From NCBI RefSeq assembly GCF_003626645.1, contig NZ_RBAM01000001.1, positions 496,001 to 560,000 of the forward strand: a DNA stretch of 64,000 bases, read 5' to 3'. A program made the position numbers and the translations under genes. Numbering within the stretch: the first letter of the stretch is position 1; each line of letters opens with the position of its first letter. The notes beneath the pieces are model-generated. The model was not told where the DNA came from. It saw nothing but the letters and a program-made list of their open reading frames with translations, and did not search any database. This document shows, one piece after another, positions 25,093-32,731 of the stretch. This stretch comes from Streptomyces klenkii. GTDB lineage: Bacteria; Actinomycetota; Actinomycetes; Streptomycetales; Streptomycetaceae.

Positions 25093-25512
25093 ATGATCAA
25101 GTGGGCCGGCTGGATCATCACGTTTTTCGGAACCGCACACACGCTCCTCGCCCTGACGGCGGAGAGGGCCGCGCGCCACGCCGGAACATGGTTCAGCGGC
25201 GGACTCTGGAGCGAGGACCTTGCCGACATGAGTCCGGCGGGCAGCGCGTACTGGCTGAGCCTGGAAAGCTTCGGCATACCGCTCGCTCTGGTCGGCCTGA
25301 CGGTGCTGTGGCTGGACCGCCGAGGCATCACCCCGCCGGCATTCATCGTCTGGACGCTGGCGGGCTGGACCGTCGTCGACGCTGTGGTCCTCCCGTTCAC
25401 GCCCTGGCCGCTCATCGGGCTCGCCTGCGCCCTGCTGCTGATCGGAGCCCGCCGCGCCCGCAGCGCCCGCCAGGACAGCCCCGCGCCCAAGGCCGGGCTT
25501 CCACGAGCGTGA
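25093..25512 (+). CDS. DUF6463-like small membrane protein
   Basis: 139 residues with four hydrophobic segments: WAGWIITFFGTAHTLLAL, then FGIPLALVGLTVLWL, FIVWTLAGWTVVDAVVLP and PLIGLACALLLIGA, and a basic C-terminal tail. The pattern matches the DUF6463 family of small integral membrane proteins, whose role is unknown. ATG 25093 is preceded by a GGAG-type site. The divergent TetR gene probably controls it, which suggests response to a small compound. Confidence 0.75.
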   Translation: MIKWAGWIITFFGTAHTLLALTAERAARHAGTWFSGGLWSEDLADMSPAGSAYWLSLESFGIPLALVGLTVLWLDRRGITPPAFIVWTLAGWTVVDAVVLPFTPWPLIGLACALLLIGARRARSARQDSPAPKAGLPRA

Positions 25513-25569
25513 ACATAGGACGCGCCAATGACGGTGGCATGTCGGTGTGAGGCTCCAGCAAGTTCGTCG

Positions 25570-26583
25570 CTACGAGCCGTCCAGGCCCCAGAACCGGGCC
25601 GTGTAGTAGCTGGAGCAGAGGGAGTTGAGGTAGTAGGTACCGCTGGTGCCGCACTGATCGGAGCCGTTGCCGGGGTTGACCGCAAGTCCGTGGCCCATGC
25701 CGGTGACGGTGTACACCTGCACGGCAGGCCTTCCGGCGGTGTCGTTGTAGGTGTCCAGGATGGTGTTGCCGGGGAGGGGCCGGGTGCTGGAGGGCGTCTG
25801 GCTGATTCCCTGGACGTTGGTCCACTGGTCACGCAGTTCGGTGGCGTTGGCGGGCGCGACGGTGGTGTCGGCGGTGCCCTGCCAGATCGCCAGGCGTGGC
25901 CAGGACGTGGTGCCGCCGGGGGCCGAGGCCCGTACCAGGTCGCCCCATTGCGCGGGCGTCTTGTTCGGCGGGCTGAACATGCAGGTGTAGGCGGCGATGA
26001 CGGAGTCGGCGCAGTGGGCGGGGATGCCGGAGTCGATGGCACCGCCGGCGAACACGTCGGGGTAGGCGGCGAGCATGTCCGCGGTCATCGCACCGCCGGC
26101 GGACAGCCCGGTGATGTAGACGCGGCGGGTGTCGCTGCCGTACTGGGCGACGGCCTTGTCGACCATCTGCTTGATGGACAGTGACTCGCCCTGGCCGCGC
26201 GCGGCGTCGCCGGGCTGGAACCAGTTGAAGCAGGAGTTGACGTTGTTGGCACTGCTGGTCTGGGGGAAGACCAGGGCGAAGCCGTACTGGTCGGCGTACT
26301 TGGGCCAGCCCGAGTGGCTGTAGTAGTCGTTCGCGCTCTGGGTGCAGCCGTGCAGGGCGATGACGAGAGGGGCGTTGGCGGGCAGGCCTTGGGGAGCGTA
26401 CGTGTACATGGACAGGTTGCCGGGGTTGGACCCGAAGCGCGTGACCTGGGTGAGACCGCTGCCGGCGGACGCGGGCGGTGCGGCGCTGAGCAGGCCCGCG
26501 GCGAGCGCGAGGACCGCGATCGCGGTGGACATCCAGCGGCGGCTGCCTCGTGCCGGGCTGTGGGTGATGGGCTGCTGTGCCAT
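25570..26583 (-). CDS. secreted PHB depolymerase-like esterase
   Basis: 337 residues. A long signal peptide ends near residue 40 (PPASA followed by GSG). The catalytic domain shows LHGCTQSANDY at residues 78-88, the nucleophile elbow GLSAGG with Ser161, an acidic loop WQGTADTTVAP and the His in VTGMGHGLAV. This is the pattern of extracellular short-chain PHA depolymerases, LpqC and feruloyl or acetyl-xylan esterases, so the substrate may be polyhydroxybutyrate or a plant polymer ester. Several Cys suggest disulphides. It is monocistronic, with the DUF6463-like gene converging on it. Confidence 0.88.
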   Translation of the reverse strand: MAQQPITHSPARGSRRWMSTAIAVLALAAGLLSAAPPASAGSGLTQVTRFGSNPGNLSMYTYAPQGLPANAPLVIALHGCTQSANDYYSHSGWPKYADQYGFALVFPQTSSANNVNSCFNWFQPGDAARGQGESLSIKQMVDKAVAQYGSDTRRVYITGLSAGGAMTADMLAAYPDVFAGGAIDSGIPAHCADSVIAAYTCMFSPPNKTPAQWGDLVRASAPGGTTSWPRLAIWQGTADTTVAPANATELRDQWTNVQGISQTPSSTRPLPGNTILDTYNDTAGRPAVQVYTVTGMGHGLAVNPGNGSDQCGTSGTYYLNSLCSSYYTARFWGLDGS

Positions 26584-26810
26584 GGACTACTCCTTGGCCT
26601 GGTGACATCGCCTCGGGGGCCGGTGCTGGTGCTGGTGCCGATGTGACGAGCAGCATGCGGCGGTCATTCCGGTTCGGATATGTGCGGGGCATCCAGGCTT
26701 CGTTCCGGTGTTGTGTGACGGCTCGCTAGGCGGCTCGCCATGACGTCCTCCATGGCCGACGACTTCCGGACCGGCTCCAGCCGATCGTCCTGTGCCATCA
26801 CGCTGCCGGC

Positions 26811-26880
26811 CTACGACGGCCTACGACGGCCTACGACGGCCTACGACGGCCTACGACGGCCTACGACGGCCTACGACGGG
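26811..26880. repeat. perfect 10-bp tandem repeat, seven copies
   Basis: CTACGACGGC is repeated seven times head to tail; only the last base of the final copy differs. It lies 85 bases upstream of the small acidic peptide gene, so within or next to its promoter or 5' leader. Because the unit is not a multiple of three, copy changes would shift any reading frame, arguing against coding. Such perfect identity suggests recent slippage expansion and possible strain-to-strain variation. Confidence 0.9.
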
Positions 26881-26965
26881 CCTCGGGGCATCTACCGCAA
26901 CCGCCGCGATTGCGCCAGACTGCGCCCCGTCCACCGGTCTCACCGACACGAGAGGGAGCAACGCC

Positions 26966-27109
26966 ATGGCAGGCAGGCACTCCGGCGGGAACGCGCAGCA
27001 GGAGGACTGGGACCCGGACAAGCACGGCGGCAGCGGCAGCGGTGAGCCGACGTCCGACGGCAGCACTCCGCAAGGCAGCGGCGACCACCGTAAGGACGAC
27101 GACAAGTGA
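26966..27109 (+). CDS. candidate imiditide-type RiPP precursor (47 aa)
   Basis: 47 residues, too short for usual gene calls, with GAGGGAG before ATG 26966 and a stop that overlaps the GTG start of the PIMT homologue by four bases. It is highly polar: EDWDPDKHGG in the middle, a Gly/Ser linker, then TSDGST and the acidic-basic end HRKDDDK. Asp31-Gly32 is the sequence type most prone to aspartimide formation. There are no Cys, and the few Ser/Thr are not arranged as in lanthipeptides. Imiditide clusters consist of just such a short gene plus a stand-alone PIMT homologue that methylates an Asp and yields an aspartimide. The gene is well supported by coupling; its role as precursor is inferred. 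Confidence 0.65.
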   Translation: MAGRHSGGNAQQEDWDPDKHGGSGSGEPTSDGSTPQGSGDHRKDDDK

Positions 27110-28278
27110 CACCACGGTTCGCCGCGCTCCGGGCCGCGTGCACGGACGATCTCGCGGCGAAGGGCTACTTCGACCGTGCGCCGTGGGTACGCGACGCGGT
27201 CTTGACGGTCGAGCGAGAACGGTTCGTCCCGCGCGACGTCTGGGTGTGGACCAAGGACGGCTACCGCGCCCTCTCCTGCGGCAAGGAGCCGGAGGAGTGG
27301 GCGAAGGCCGTCTATGACCCCGTCAAGGCGGTCGTCACCCAGATCAACGACGGAAAGGACACCCCCTCCACCGCGGAGGGGGCGGAGGGGTTCGTGTGCG
27401 GCTCCGCGACGTCGTCCGTGTCCGCGCTGGACATCGTCTGCATCAAGCTCGGGCACCTCGACCTCGGCCGCGGGCACAAGGTCCTCGAAATCGGCGCCGG
27501 CTCGGGCGTGAACACCGCGCTCCTGGAAGAACGCGCGGGACCGGGGAACGTCGTCACGATCGAGCTGGACGAGGCCCTGGCCGAGCTGGCCCGGCACAAC
27601 CTGTTCGCTGCCGGGTACACGGCTCGGGTGGTGTGCGGCGACGGCGAGGAAGGTTACGCCGACGGCGCCCCGTACGACCGGCTGATCTGCACCGCGTCGG
27701 CCCGGTCCATCCCCCGGGCCTGGCGTGAGCAGGTGCGCCCCGGCGGGATCATCCTCACCCCGTACGGGACGCTCTTCTCCAACAGCGGGCTCCTGCGCTT
27801 GACCGTCGGCGCCGACGGCACGGCCGAGGGCCGGTTCGTGCACACTGCTGCGTACATGTGGCTGCGCGCGCACCGGACGCCCGGCGGCCGGCCCCCGAAC
27901 GTCGGCGCCGAGCGGCTGTCGGCGTCGCCGGCGGACCCGGACAAGGTGCTGGACGGCGACTGGCACGCTGACTTCACCGTCGGGCATTTGGTTCCCGGCC
28001 TGATGATGCAGCGCATCGTCGGCGACGAACCGCGCATCCTGCTGTGGGACGGCGAGCAGTCGTTCGCGTCCGTGTGCTGCGACGGCTGGGACGAGAGCGA
28101 CAGCGTCATGCAGCAGGGCCCGAGGTCCCTGTGGGAGGAGGTCGTGGCGGCCCGGGAATGGTGGGACGAGCAAGGTCGCCCGGAGATCACCCGGTACGGG
28201 CTGACCGTCACGGGGGACGGCGAGCATCACGTGTGGCTTGACGCTCCGGAGCACCGCCTGCCCCAGGGCGGGGCCTGA
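27106..28278 (+). CDS. PIMT-family O-methyltransferase with C-terminal extension (RiPP type)
   Basis: 390 residues, far longer than the housekeeping protein-L-isoaspartate methyltransferase of about 210. The SAM-binding motif is VLEIGAGSGVNTALL at about residues 126-140, followed by VVTIELDEALAELARHNL. The N-terminal substrate region has ERFVPRDVWV. The extra 150 residues after the catalytic domain (LMMQRIVGDEPRILLWDGEQ) are typical of PIMT homologues in lasso, lanthi-, graspetide and imiditide clusters, where they bind the precursor and methylate Asp to drive aspartimide formation. It starts at GTG 27106 inside the stop of the 47-residue gene and is followed by a strong stem-loop, so the two form a closed two-gene unit. 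Confidence 0.85.
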   Translation: MTPRFAALRAACTDDLAAKGYFDRAPWVRDAVLTVERERFVPRDVWVWTKDGYRALSCGKEPEEWAKAVYDPVKAVVTQINDGKDTPSTAEGAEGFVCGSATSSVSALDIVCIKLGHLDLGRGHKVLEIGAGSGVNTALLEERAGPGNVVTIELDEALAELARHNLFAAGYTARVVCGDGEEGYADGAPYDRLICTASARSIPRAWREQVRPGGIILTPYGTLFSNSGLLRLTVGADGTAEGRFVHTAAYMWLRAHRTPGGRPPNVGAERLSASPADPDKVLDGDWHADFTVGHLVPGLMMQRIVGDEPRILLWDGEQSFASVCCDGWDESDSVMQQGPRSLWEEVVAAREWWDEQGRPEITRYGLTVTGDGEHHVWLDAPEHRLPQGGA

Positions 28279-28290
28279 GGCATGCCGTTC

Positions 28291-28316
28291 ACTACCAGGG
28301 CGTGCGCCCTGGTAGT
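28291..28316 (+). terminator. stem-loop terminator after the PIMT gene
   Basis: ACTACCAGGGCG, two bases, then its exact reverse complement: a 12-bp perfect stem, 12 bases after the methyltransferase stop. There is no long T-run, as is common for Streptomyces terminators. Confidence 0.75.
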
Positions 28317-28471
28317 TCGCTGGGTAGCCGCGCCTAAATGCGTACCCAAGCGCATTGCTTGACCAGTCTTTGACCCACCTTCATAAGGTAATGTGCTGGC
28401 AAAGGGATGGCTGTATCCGTCGAGCCCGGACCGGGCCGCGGCAGACCCGGCGGAGCAGCAAGGAGATCACA

Positions 28472-29653
28472 ATGAGCGACCCGCTGTCGTGCCCGGAGTT
28501 CCTCCAGGACCCCTACCCCTTCTACGACGAACTCCGGGCGGCAGCGCCTGTGCAGCAGGTGACCGCCGGATCCGGCGGCAGGCCCGGCTACCTCGTCACC
28601 GGCTATGCCGAGGCGAAGACGGCCTTCACACACCCGGGACTGTCCAAGGACACCGCCCGGTTCTTCGCCGGCCGCTCCTCCGGCCGCAGCCTTCACCCCG
28701 CGGTCGCCCGCACCATGCTCGCCACCGACCCTCCCGAGCACACCCGCCTGCGCCGCCTGGTGACCAAAGCGTTCACCGCGGGCGCCGTGACCCGCCTGCG
28801 CCCATACGTCCAGCACACCGTCGACGGCCTCCTCGACGCCCTTCCCAAAAACGGTGAAGCCGACCTTGTCGCCGGCCTCGCCATCCCGCTGCCGGTCACG
28901 GTCATCTGCCAGCTGCTCGGCGTGCCCGAGGCCGACCGGGACCAGGTGCGCACCTGGTCGAACGACCTGTTCGCCGCCGGGCAGCCCCAACGGATCGACG
29001 CTGCCTCCCACGCAGTGGCCGGATACATGGCCGATCTCATCGAGGCCAAGCGTCGCGTCCGGGACGACAGCCTTCTGCACGACCTCATCACCGCCAGGGA
29101 CGAAGGCGAACAGCTCACCGAGGACGAGCTCGTCTCCCTCGCCGTTCTCCTGCTCGTCGCCGGCCATGAAACCACCACGAACTTCATCGGTAACGCCGTG
29201 CTGGCTCTCCTCCAGCACTCCGCCCTCCTCGACCGCGTACGAAGCGATCCTGAAAAAATCGGCACCCTGCTGGATGAACTGCTGCGCTACGACTCGCCGG
29301 TCGGCATCGCCACCTTCCGGTACAGCACTCAAGCGATCACCCTCGGCGGGGCCGAAATCCCCGCCGGTGTACCCGTGCTCATCTCGCCCGGAGCAGCCAA
29401 CCGAGACCCTGCCCGATACCCGGCGCCCAACCGTCCCGACGCCGATCGCGACGCCAGGGGCCATCTGGCATTCGGCTACGGAATCCACCGTTGTTTGGGC
29501 GCGCCGCTGGCTCTGGCCGAGACGGAGACCGCCCTCCGCACGCTCCTGACCCGGCACCCTGGACTTCGCCTCGCGGTAGCGCCCGAAGAGCTGCGGTGGC
29601 GTTGCACGCGGCTCATGCGGGGCCTGGAATCCCTGCCGGTGCTCACGCAATAG
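28472..29653 (+). CDS. cytochrome P450
   Basis: 393 residues. The I-helix oxygen-activation motif AGHETTTNF, the K-helix E-x-x-R in DELLRYDSPV and the heme-ligand loop FGYGIHRCLGAPLALAE are all intact, so it should be an active soluble bacterial P450 of the CYP105/107-like type. AAGGAG precedes ATG 28472; the longer upstream frame has no ribosome site. A stem-loop separates it from the PIMT gene and the next gene is convergent, so it is probably transcribed alone. It may serve either neighbouring pathway. No ferredoxin gene is next to it. Confidence 0.92.
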   Translation: MSDPLSCPEFLQDPYPFYDELRAAAPVQQVTAGSGGRPGYLVTGYAEAKTAFTHPGLSKDTARFFAGRSSGRSLHPAVARTMLATDPPEHTRLRRLVTKAFTAGAVTRLRPYVQHTVDGLLDALPKNGEADLVAGLAIPLPVTVICQLLGVPEADRDQVRTWSNDLFAAGQPQRIDAASHAVAGYMADLIEAKRRVRDDSLLHDLITARDEGEQLTEDELVSLAVLLLVAGHETTTNFIGNAVLALLQHSALLDRVRSDPEKIGTLLDELLRYDSPVGIATFRYSTQAITLGGAEIPAGVPVLISPGAANRDPARYPAPNRPDADRDARGHLAFGYGIHRCLGAPLALAETETALRTLLTRHPGLRLAVAPEELRWRCTRLMRGLESLPVLTQ

Positions 29654-29705
29654 CTCGATCCCCTCACCCGATGCCCTCACTCGGCAGGCCCCGCCCTCCC
29701 CGGAG

Positions 29706-30950
29706 TCAGGAGCCCGCCGAGTCCAAGGGGCCGTGGGTGTGTTCCAGGGCCTCGGCGAGGATGCGCCAGATTTCTGCGGACAGGTCTACGTTGCACGCCC
29801 TGTGGGCTTCTTCGCCGAGTTCCTTGAGCTGTTGCAGGCCGTTCCTCAGCCGGCCCTCCGTGATCAGCAGCCGCGCGTCGAGAACTCCGAGGCGGATGCG
29901 GTCCCTGTAGGTCAGGAGCAGTTCGTCCTGGTGCAGTTCGTCCAGGAGGGCGCGGGCGTCGGTGAAGCGCTGGTCCTCGAAGGCGAGGTGGGCCTTGAGG
30001 GTCAGGAGTTCCTGGGCGAGCAGGGGAGTGCAGGCGAAGGCGAGCGCCGACTCCGCCTCCTTGAGGCGCTCGGCGGCGGTGCCGGTGCGAGGCGGCGCGC
30101 TCTGGAGGGACAGGGAAGCCGCTGCCAGTCGCAGGCGGATCCACAGCGTGAGGTCGGAGTAGCTGTCGAGCCCGTCGATGGCGCGCTCCAGGTACTCGCC
30201 GGCGGCCTGTTGATCGCCCTGCCGGAACCGTACCGTCGCGGCAGACCACAAGGCTTCGGCCTTGAGGGTTCCGTTGCGGTCTCCGATCAGCTCGATCAGC
30301 TCGTCGACGTGGGCGCGTGCGTCGGGGAGGCGGCCCTCTTCGGCCTCGGCGGAGACCAGCACCATCAGAGCGGCACCGGTGTCGGAGACCGAGAGGCGGG
30401 ATTCCTTGGCGATGCGGACGGCACAGCTCGCGACGTTGATGGCCCGGTTCACCTCGCCGGTCGAGCGCAGGCAGCGGGCGAGCGACACCCAGGCCCGGCA
30501 CCGCAGTTCGGGCAGGCCGAGTTCATCGGCGATCCGGCTCAGCTCTTCGAGGCAGACGAGCTCCCGGGTCTTGTCGCCGCGCTTGTTCCACCGGCGGGCG
30601 ACCATCCAGAGCGCCTGCCAGCGCAGGAGCGGGTCGGTGCAGTCCGTGCGGTCCGTGCGGTCGAGGCAATCCAGGAGCGCGTCCATGGCCTCCTCGCACT
30701 CCGCGGAGGCGGCGATGCTCAGGGCCTGGGCGAGGGTCGTTCCGCTCGGGGGCATGTCGAAGGCGCTGAGGTCGACGTCCAACCGCTTCGCCAGGTAGGT
30801 GACGACGCGCTCGGTGGGCGGCCGCGCGCCTGATTCGAGGCGCGACAGATAGCCTGTGGAGATTCCGTCACCCACGAGTGCAGCCTGGGAAAGCCCACGC
30901 ATGCGCCTCAGTTCCTTGAGACGTTGCCCGAATCGCGGCTGTTCTAGCAT
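29706..30950 (-). CDS. XRE-TPR regulator (candidate peptide-sensing receptor)
   Basis: 414 residues from ATG 30950; a TTG at 30977 behind GGGGGA is an alternative that adds nine residues. The N-terminal helix-turn-helix RFGQRLKELRRMRGLSQAAL and GYLSRLESGARPPTE is of the XRE type. About 340 residues of helical TPR-like pairs follow, for example RCRAWVSLARCLRSTGEVNR and DQQAAGEYLERAIDGLDSYS. XRE plus a C-terminal TPR array is the architecture of RRNPP peptide-pheromone receptors, though many Streptomyces TPR regulators have no known ligand. It is divergent from a gene for an exported DIDWP-repeat peptide, with repeated dyads in between. Confidence 0.8.
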   Translation of the reverse strand: MLEQPRFGQRLKELRRMRGLSQAALVGDGISTGYLSRLESGARPPTERVVTYLAKRLDVDLSAFDMPPSGTTLAQALSIAASAECEEAMDALLDCLDRTDRTDCTDPLLRWQALWMVARRWNKRGDKTRELVCLEELSRIADELGLPELRCRAWVSLARCLRSTGEVNRAINVASCAVRIAKESRLSVSDTGAALMVLVSAEAEEGRLPDARAHVDELIELIGDRNGTLKAEALWSAATVRFRQGDQQAAGEYLERAIDGLDSYSDLTLWIRLRLAAASLSLQSAPPRTGTAAERLKEAESALAFACTPLLAQELLTLKAHLAFEDQRFTDARALLDELHQDELLLTYRDRIRLGVLDARLLITEGRLRNGLQQLKELGEEAHRACNVDLSAEIWRILAEALEHTHGPLDSAGS

Positions 30951-31065
30951 CCGAATCCCATTATTCAGGGTGTTCAACGGTGTTCCCCCGTGGCGGACGG
31001 GACGTCCCGTCGCCGTAACGGGGAGTCGATCCCCGCAGGGAAGTGTAGAAGTGATCATGGAAGGT

Positions 31066-31081
31066 TGGCAACTGCTTTGCC
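31066..31081. promoter_or_regulatory. dyad TGGCAA-N4-TTTGCC, operator candidate 1
   Basis: TGGCAA, CTGC, TTTGCC: five of six arm bases are complementary. It repeats the motif found at 31143-31158, 77 bases away, in the divergent region between the XRE-TPR regulator and the DIDWP peptide gene. Confidence 0.5.
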
Positions 31082-31142
31082 CGCCCTGTACTTGAGTTTC
31101 ACCCCGGCCCATGCTCGATGCGGATCTTGACTTGTCAGTTCT

Positions 31143-31158
31143 TGGCAAGTCGTTGCCA
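31143..31158. promoter_or_regulatory. dyad TGGCAA-N4-TTGCCA, operator candidate 2
   Basis: A perfect six-base dyad with GTCG in the centre, overlapping a TTGACT promoter-like element just upstream at about 31128. Its spacing of 77 bases from candidate 1 (about seven helical turns) would place both sites on the same DNA face, as for looping or cooperative regulators. Confidence 0.55.
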
Positions 31159-31159
31159 T

Positions 31160-31192
31160 GCTGAACTGGCCAACACTACGATCCAGTTCAGC
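31160..31192. promoter_or_regulatory. perfect 10-bp inverted repeat with 13-base loop
   Basis: GCTGAACTGG, 13 bases, CCAGTTCAGC. It starts two bases after operator candidate 2 and precedes the DIDWP peptide gene by 76 bases. It may be a further operator or an RNA stem in the leader of that gene; it is too far from a gene end to be a terminator. Confidence 0.5.
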
Positions 31193-31268
31193 AGCCGGCA
31201 CCGCAGGGTTGTCTTCCCTTCCCTCTCCTTAGCGGCCCGGTTTTCTGTGCTCTCTTACTGGAGAAAAC

Positions 31269-31460
31269 GTGAACAAGTCCGTCCGCAGACTGCTCATCGG
31301 TGTTCCCCTCCTTCTCGCCCTGTCATCCGCGGCCTTCACCGCGGCAGACATTGACTGGCCGGCCTCGGGCAACGGCACCACCCCACCGGCCCCCGCCGGC
31401 ATCGTGGCGGCGGGTCCGTCCGCCCACGACATCGACTGGCCGACGCCTGGCGAACGGTAG
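31269..31460 (+). CDS. exported 63-aa peptide with two DIDWP motifs (candidate pheromone precursor)
   Basis: 63 residues from GTG 31269 with GGAG eight bases upstream. The N-terminal signal is KSVRRLLIGVPLLLALSSAA. After it comes a short chain with two copies of DIDWP, at residues 27-31 (directly after the signal) and 54-58 (in the last ten residues, DIDWPTPGER), separated by a Pro/Ala/Gly linker. Duplicated short motifs behind a signal peptide are a hallmark of secreted peptide-pheromone precursors. The gene is divergent from an XRE-TPR regulator, the usual partner in such systems. The gene itself is well supported; signalling is inferred. Confidence 0.7.
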   Translation: MNKSVRRLLIGVPLLLALSSAAFTAADIDWPASGNGTTPPAPAGIVAAGPSAHDIDWPTPGER

Positions 31461-31544
31461 AGGAGTCGCCTCCGCGTAAAGCGAGCAGTACGGGCATATC
31501 AACTACCGCAGAATGCAGAATCAAGCGAGATGGGGGAGATTGGC

Positions 31545-31664
31545 GTGATTCGATTCAGGATGTGTGCTCGTGTACGCGCCACGCCGGAGATGGCCGGGCG
31601 TGGCACCGTCTCCGACGGCAACGGCACGAGTAGTACCGGTTCCACCGCGGTGTTCGTGAGCTGA
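31545..31664 (+). CDS. possible 39-aa small ORF coupled to the LysR gene
   Basis: GTG 31545 follows a very strong GGGGGAG site seven bases upstream. The frame runs 39 codons and stops three bases before the LysR ATG. The peptide begins IRFRMCARVRATPEMAGRG and ends in a Ser/Thr/Gly-rich tail (DGNGTSSTGSTAVFVS). No family is recognised. It may be a leader peptide that couples translation to the LysR gene, or a small functional peptide. Confidence 0.4.
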   Translation: MIRFRMCARVRATPEMAGRGTVSDGNGTSSTGSTAVFVS

Positions 31665-31667
31665 CCG

Positions 31668-32588
31668 ATGAACATCAAACATCTCTGCGCGTTCTTGGCG
31701 GTCGCCGAGGCCGGCAGCTTCACCGAAGCGGCCCGCCTCCTGGGACTCGCCCAGCCGACGGTCACCGCTCGGATCAAGGCCCTTGAGCAGACGCTCGAAA
31801 CGTGCCTCCTCCACCGTACGGCCGAGGGAGCCCGGCTCACCCCCGCAGGCCGCCGGCTGCACCGTTACGCGCGCCGCATCGTACGGCTCAGCGAACTGGC
31901 CCTGGAGTCCGTATCGGGCCCCGCCGGTACCCCGCCCTCGCTGGTGATCGGTGCCGCCGAGTGCCTCACCACCTACCGGCTGATCCCGGTCATCGAGTAC
32001 CTGCACCTCAGGCACCAGGCGCTCGAGGTGTCACTGCGGTCGCTGAGCGACGACGCGGTGTCGCTCGTGCGCGACGAGCAGGTCGACTGCGCGTTCTTCA
32101 TCGGCTCCCGCACCACGGCGGAGGACGTCAACCACCTTGTGCTGCGCCCCGAACGCCTGACCCTGGTGGCTCACCCGTCGCACCCGCTGGTCGGCGCACC
32201 CGTACGGTCCACCGCGGACCTCGCCCCCCACACCGTGGCCTGCGCCCACCGGGGGAGCGGCTACCAGCACAGCTTCGAGACCGCGCTGGCCGAAGCGGGG
32301 GGATCGGGTGCCGGCATCCTCGCCCTCGGCTCGGTGGACGCGGTCAAGCGCAGCGTTGGTGAGGGCATCGGCATGGCGCTGTTGCCCACCGTCGCCGTCG
32401 CTGAGGAACTTCGGCTCGGGCAGCTGCGGTGCATCGACTGGCAGCCGCCGTTCGAGGTCTTCTCCCAGTGCGTGTGGCGCCGCGGCCTTGAGGACAACCC
32501 CCTGTTCCGCACGGTGCTCGACGCGGCGCAGCAGGTGATGGAAGAGCAGGAGGCGCCGTTAGACCGCGAGCTGGAGCCGGCCTGCTGA
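31668..32588 (+). CDS. LysR-type regulator with a TTA codon
   Basis: 306 residues. The N-terminal winged helix (LCAFLAVAEAGSFTEAARLL and LAQPTVTARIKALEQ) is followed by the inducer-binding domain (LVIGAAECLTTYRLIPVIEY). Near the 3' end, TTA at 32559-32561 encodes Leu298. In Streptomyces, TTA codons need the bldA tRNA, which links expression to development; pathway regulators often carry them. It is convergent with the adenylation gene at 32732 and next to the peptide and NRPS genes, so it is the likely regulator of the cluster. It carries little sequence of its own upstream apart from the coupled small ORF. Confidence 0.92.
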   Translation: MNIKHLCAFLAVAEAGSFTEAARLLGLAQPTVTARIKALEQTLETCLLHRTAEGARLTPAGRRLHRYARRIVRLSELALESVSGPAGTPPSLVIGAAECLTTYRLIPVIEYLHLRHQALEVSLRSLSDDAVSLVRDEQVDCAFFIGSRTTAEDVNHLVLRPERLTLVAHPSHPLVGAPVRSTADLAPHTVACAHRGSGYQHSFETALAEAGGSGAGILALGSVDAVKRSVGEGIGMALLPTVAVAEELRLGQLRCIDWQPPFEVFSQCVWRRGLEDNPLFRTVLDAAQQVMEEQEAPLDRELEPAC

Positions 32589-32651
32589 GTACGCGAGACC
32601 TGCTGAGGACGCGAGGCACGCCCGGCCGAATGCCTCCGGCCGCAGCAGAAT

Positions 32652-32686
32652 GACGACCGGGTTCCCGCGGAGGGAGCCCGGTCGTC
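32652..32686 (+). terminator. stem-loop between convergent LysR and adenylation genes
   Basis: GACGACCGGG and CCCGGTCGTC form a perfect 10-bp stem around a 15-base loop, 63 bases after the LysR stop and 45 before the end of the oppositely oriented adenylation gene. It could act in both directions. Confidence 0.7.
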
Positions 32687-32731
32687 GCATGTCCGCCGGG
32701 GAGGACGGGAGCGGACAAAGTAAAGAGCGGA

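Noticed and set aside
26811..26880. CRISPR-like array
   Set aside because: Repeats of ten bases without any spacers and without cas genes: a simple tandem repeat.
26740..27045. Plus-strand coding frame through the 10-bp repeats
   Set aside because: No ribosome site, repeat unit not a multiple of three, and the peptide gene at 26966 in another frame has clear support.
26966..28278. FxLD-type lanthipeptide or lasso/graspetide tailoring as explanation of the PIMT gene
   Set aside because: The short peptide has no FxLD motif or Cys, and no lanthionine synthetase, ATP-grasp or lasso cyclase gene is nearby.
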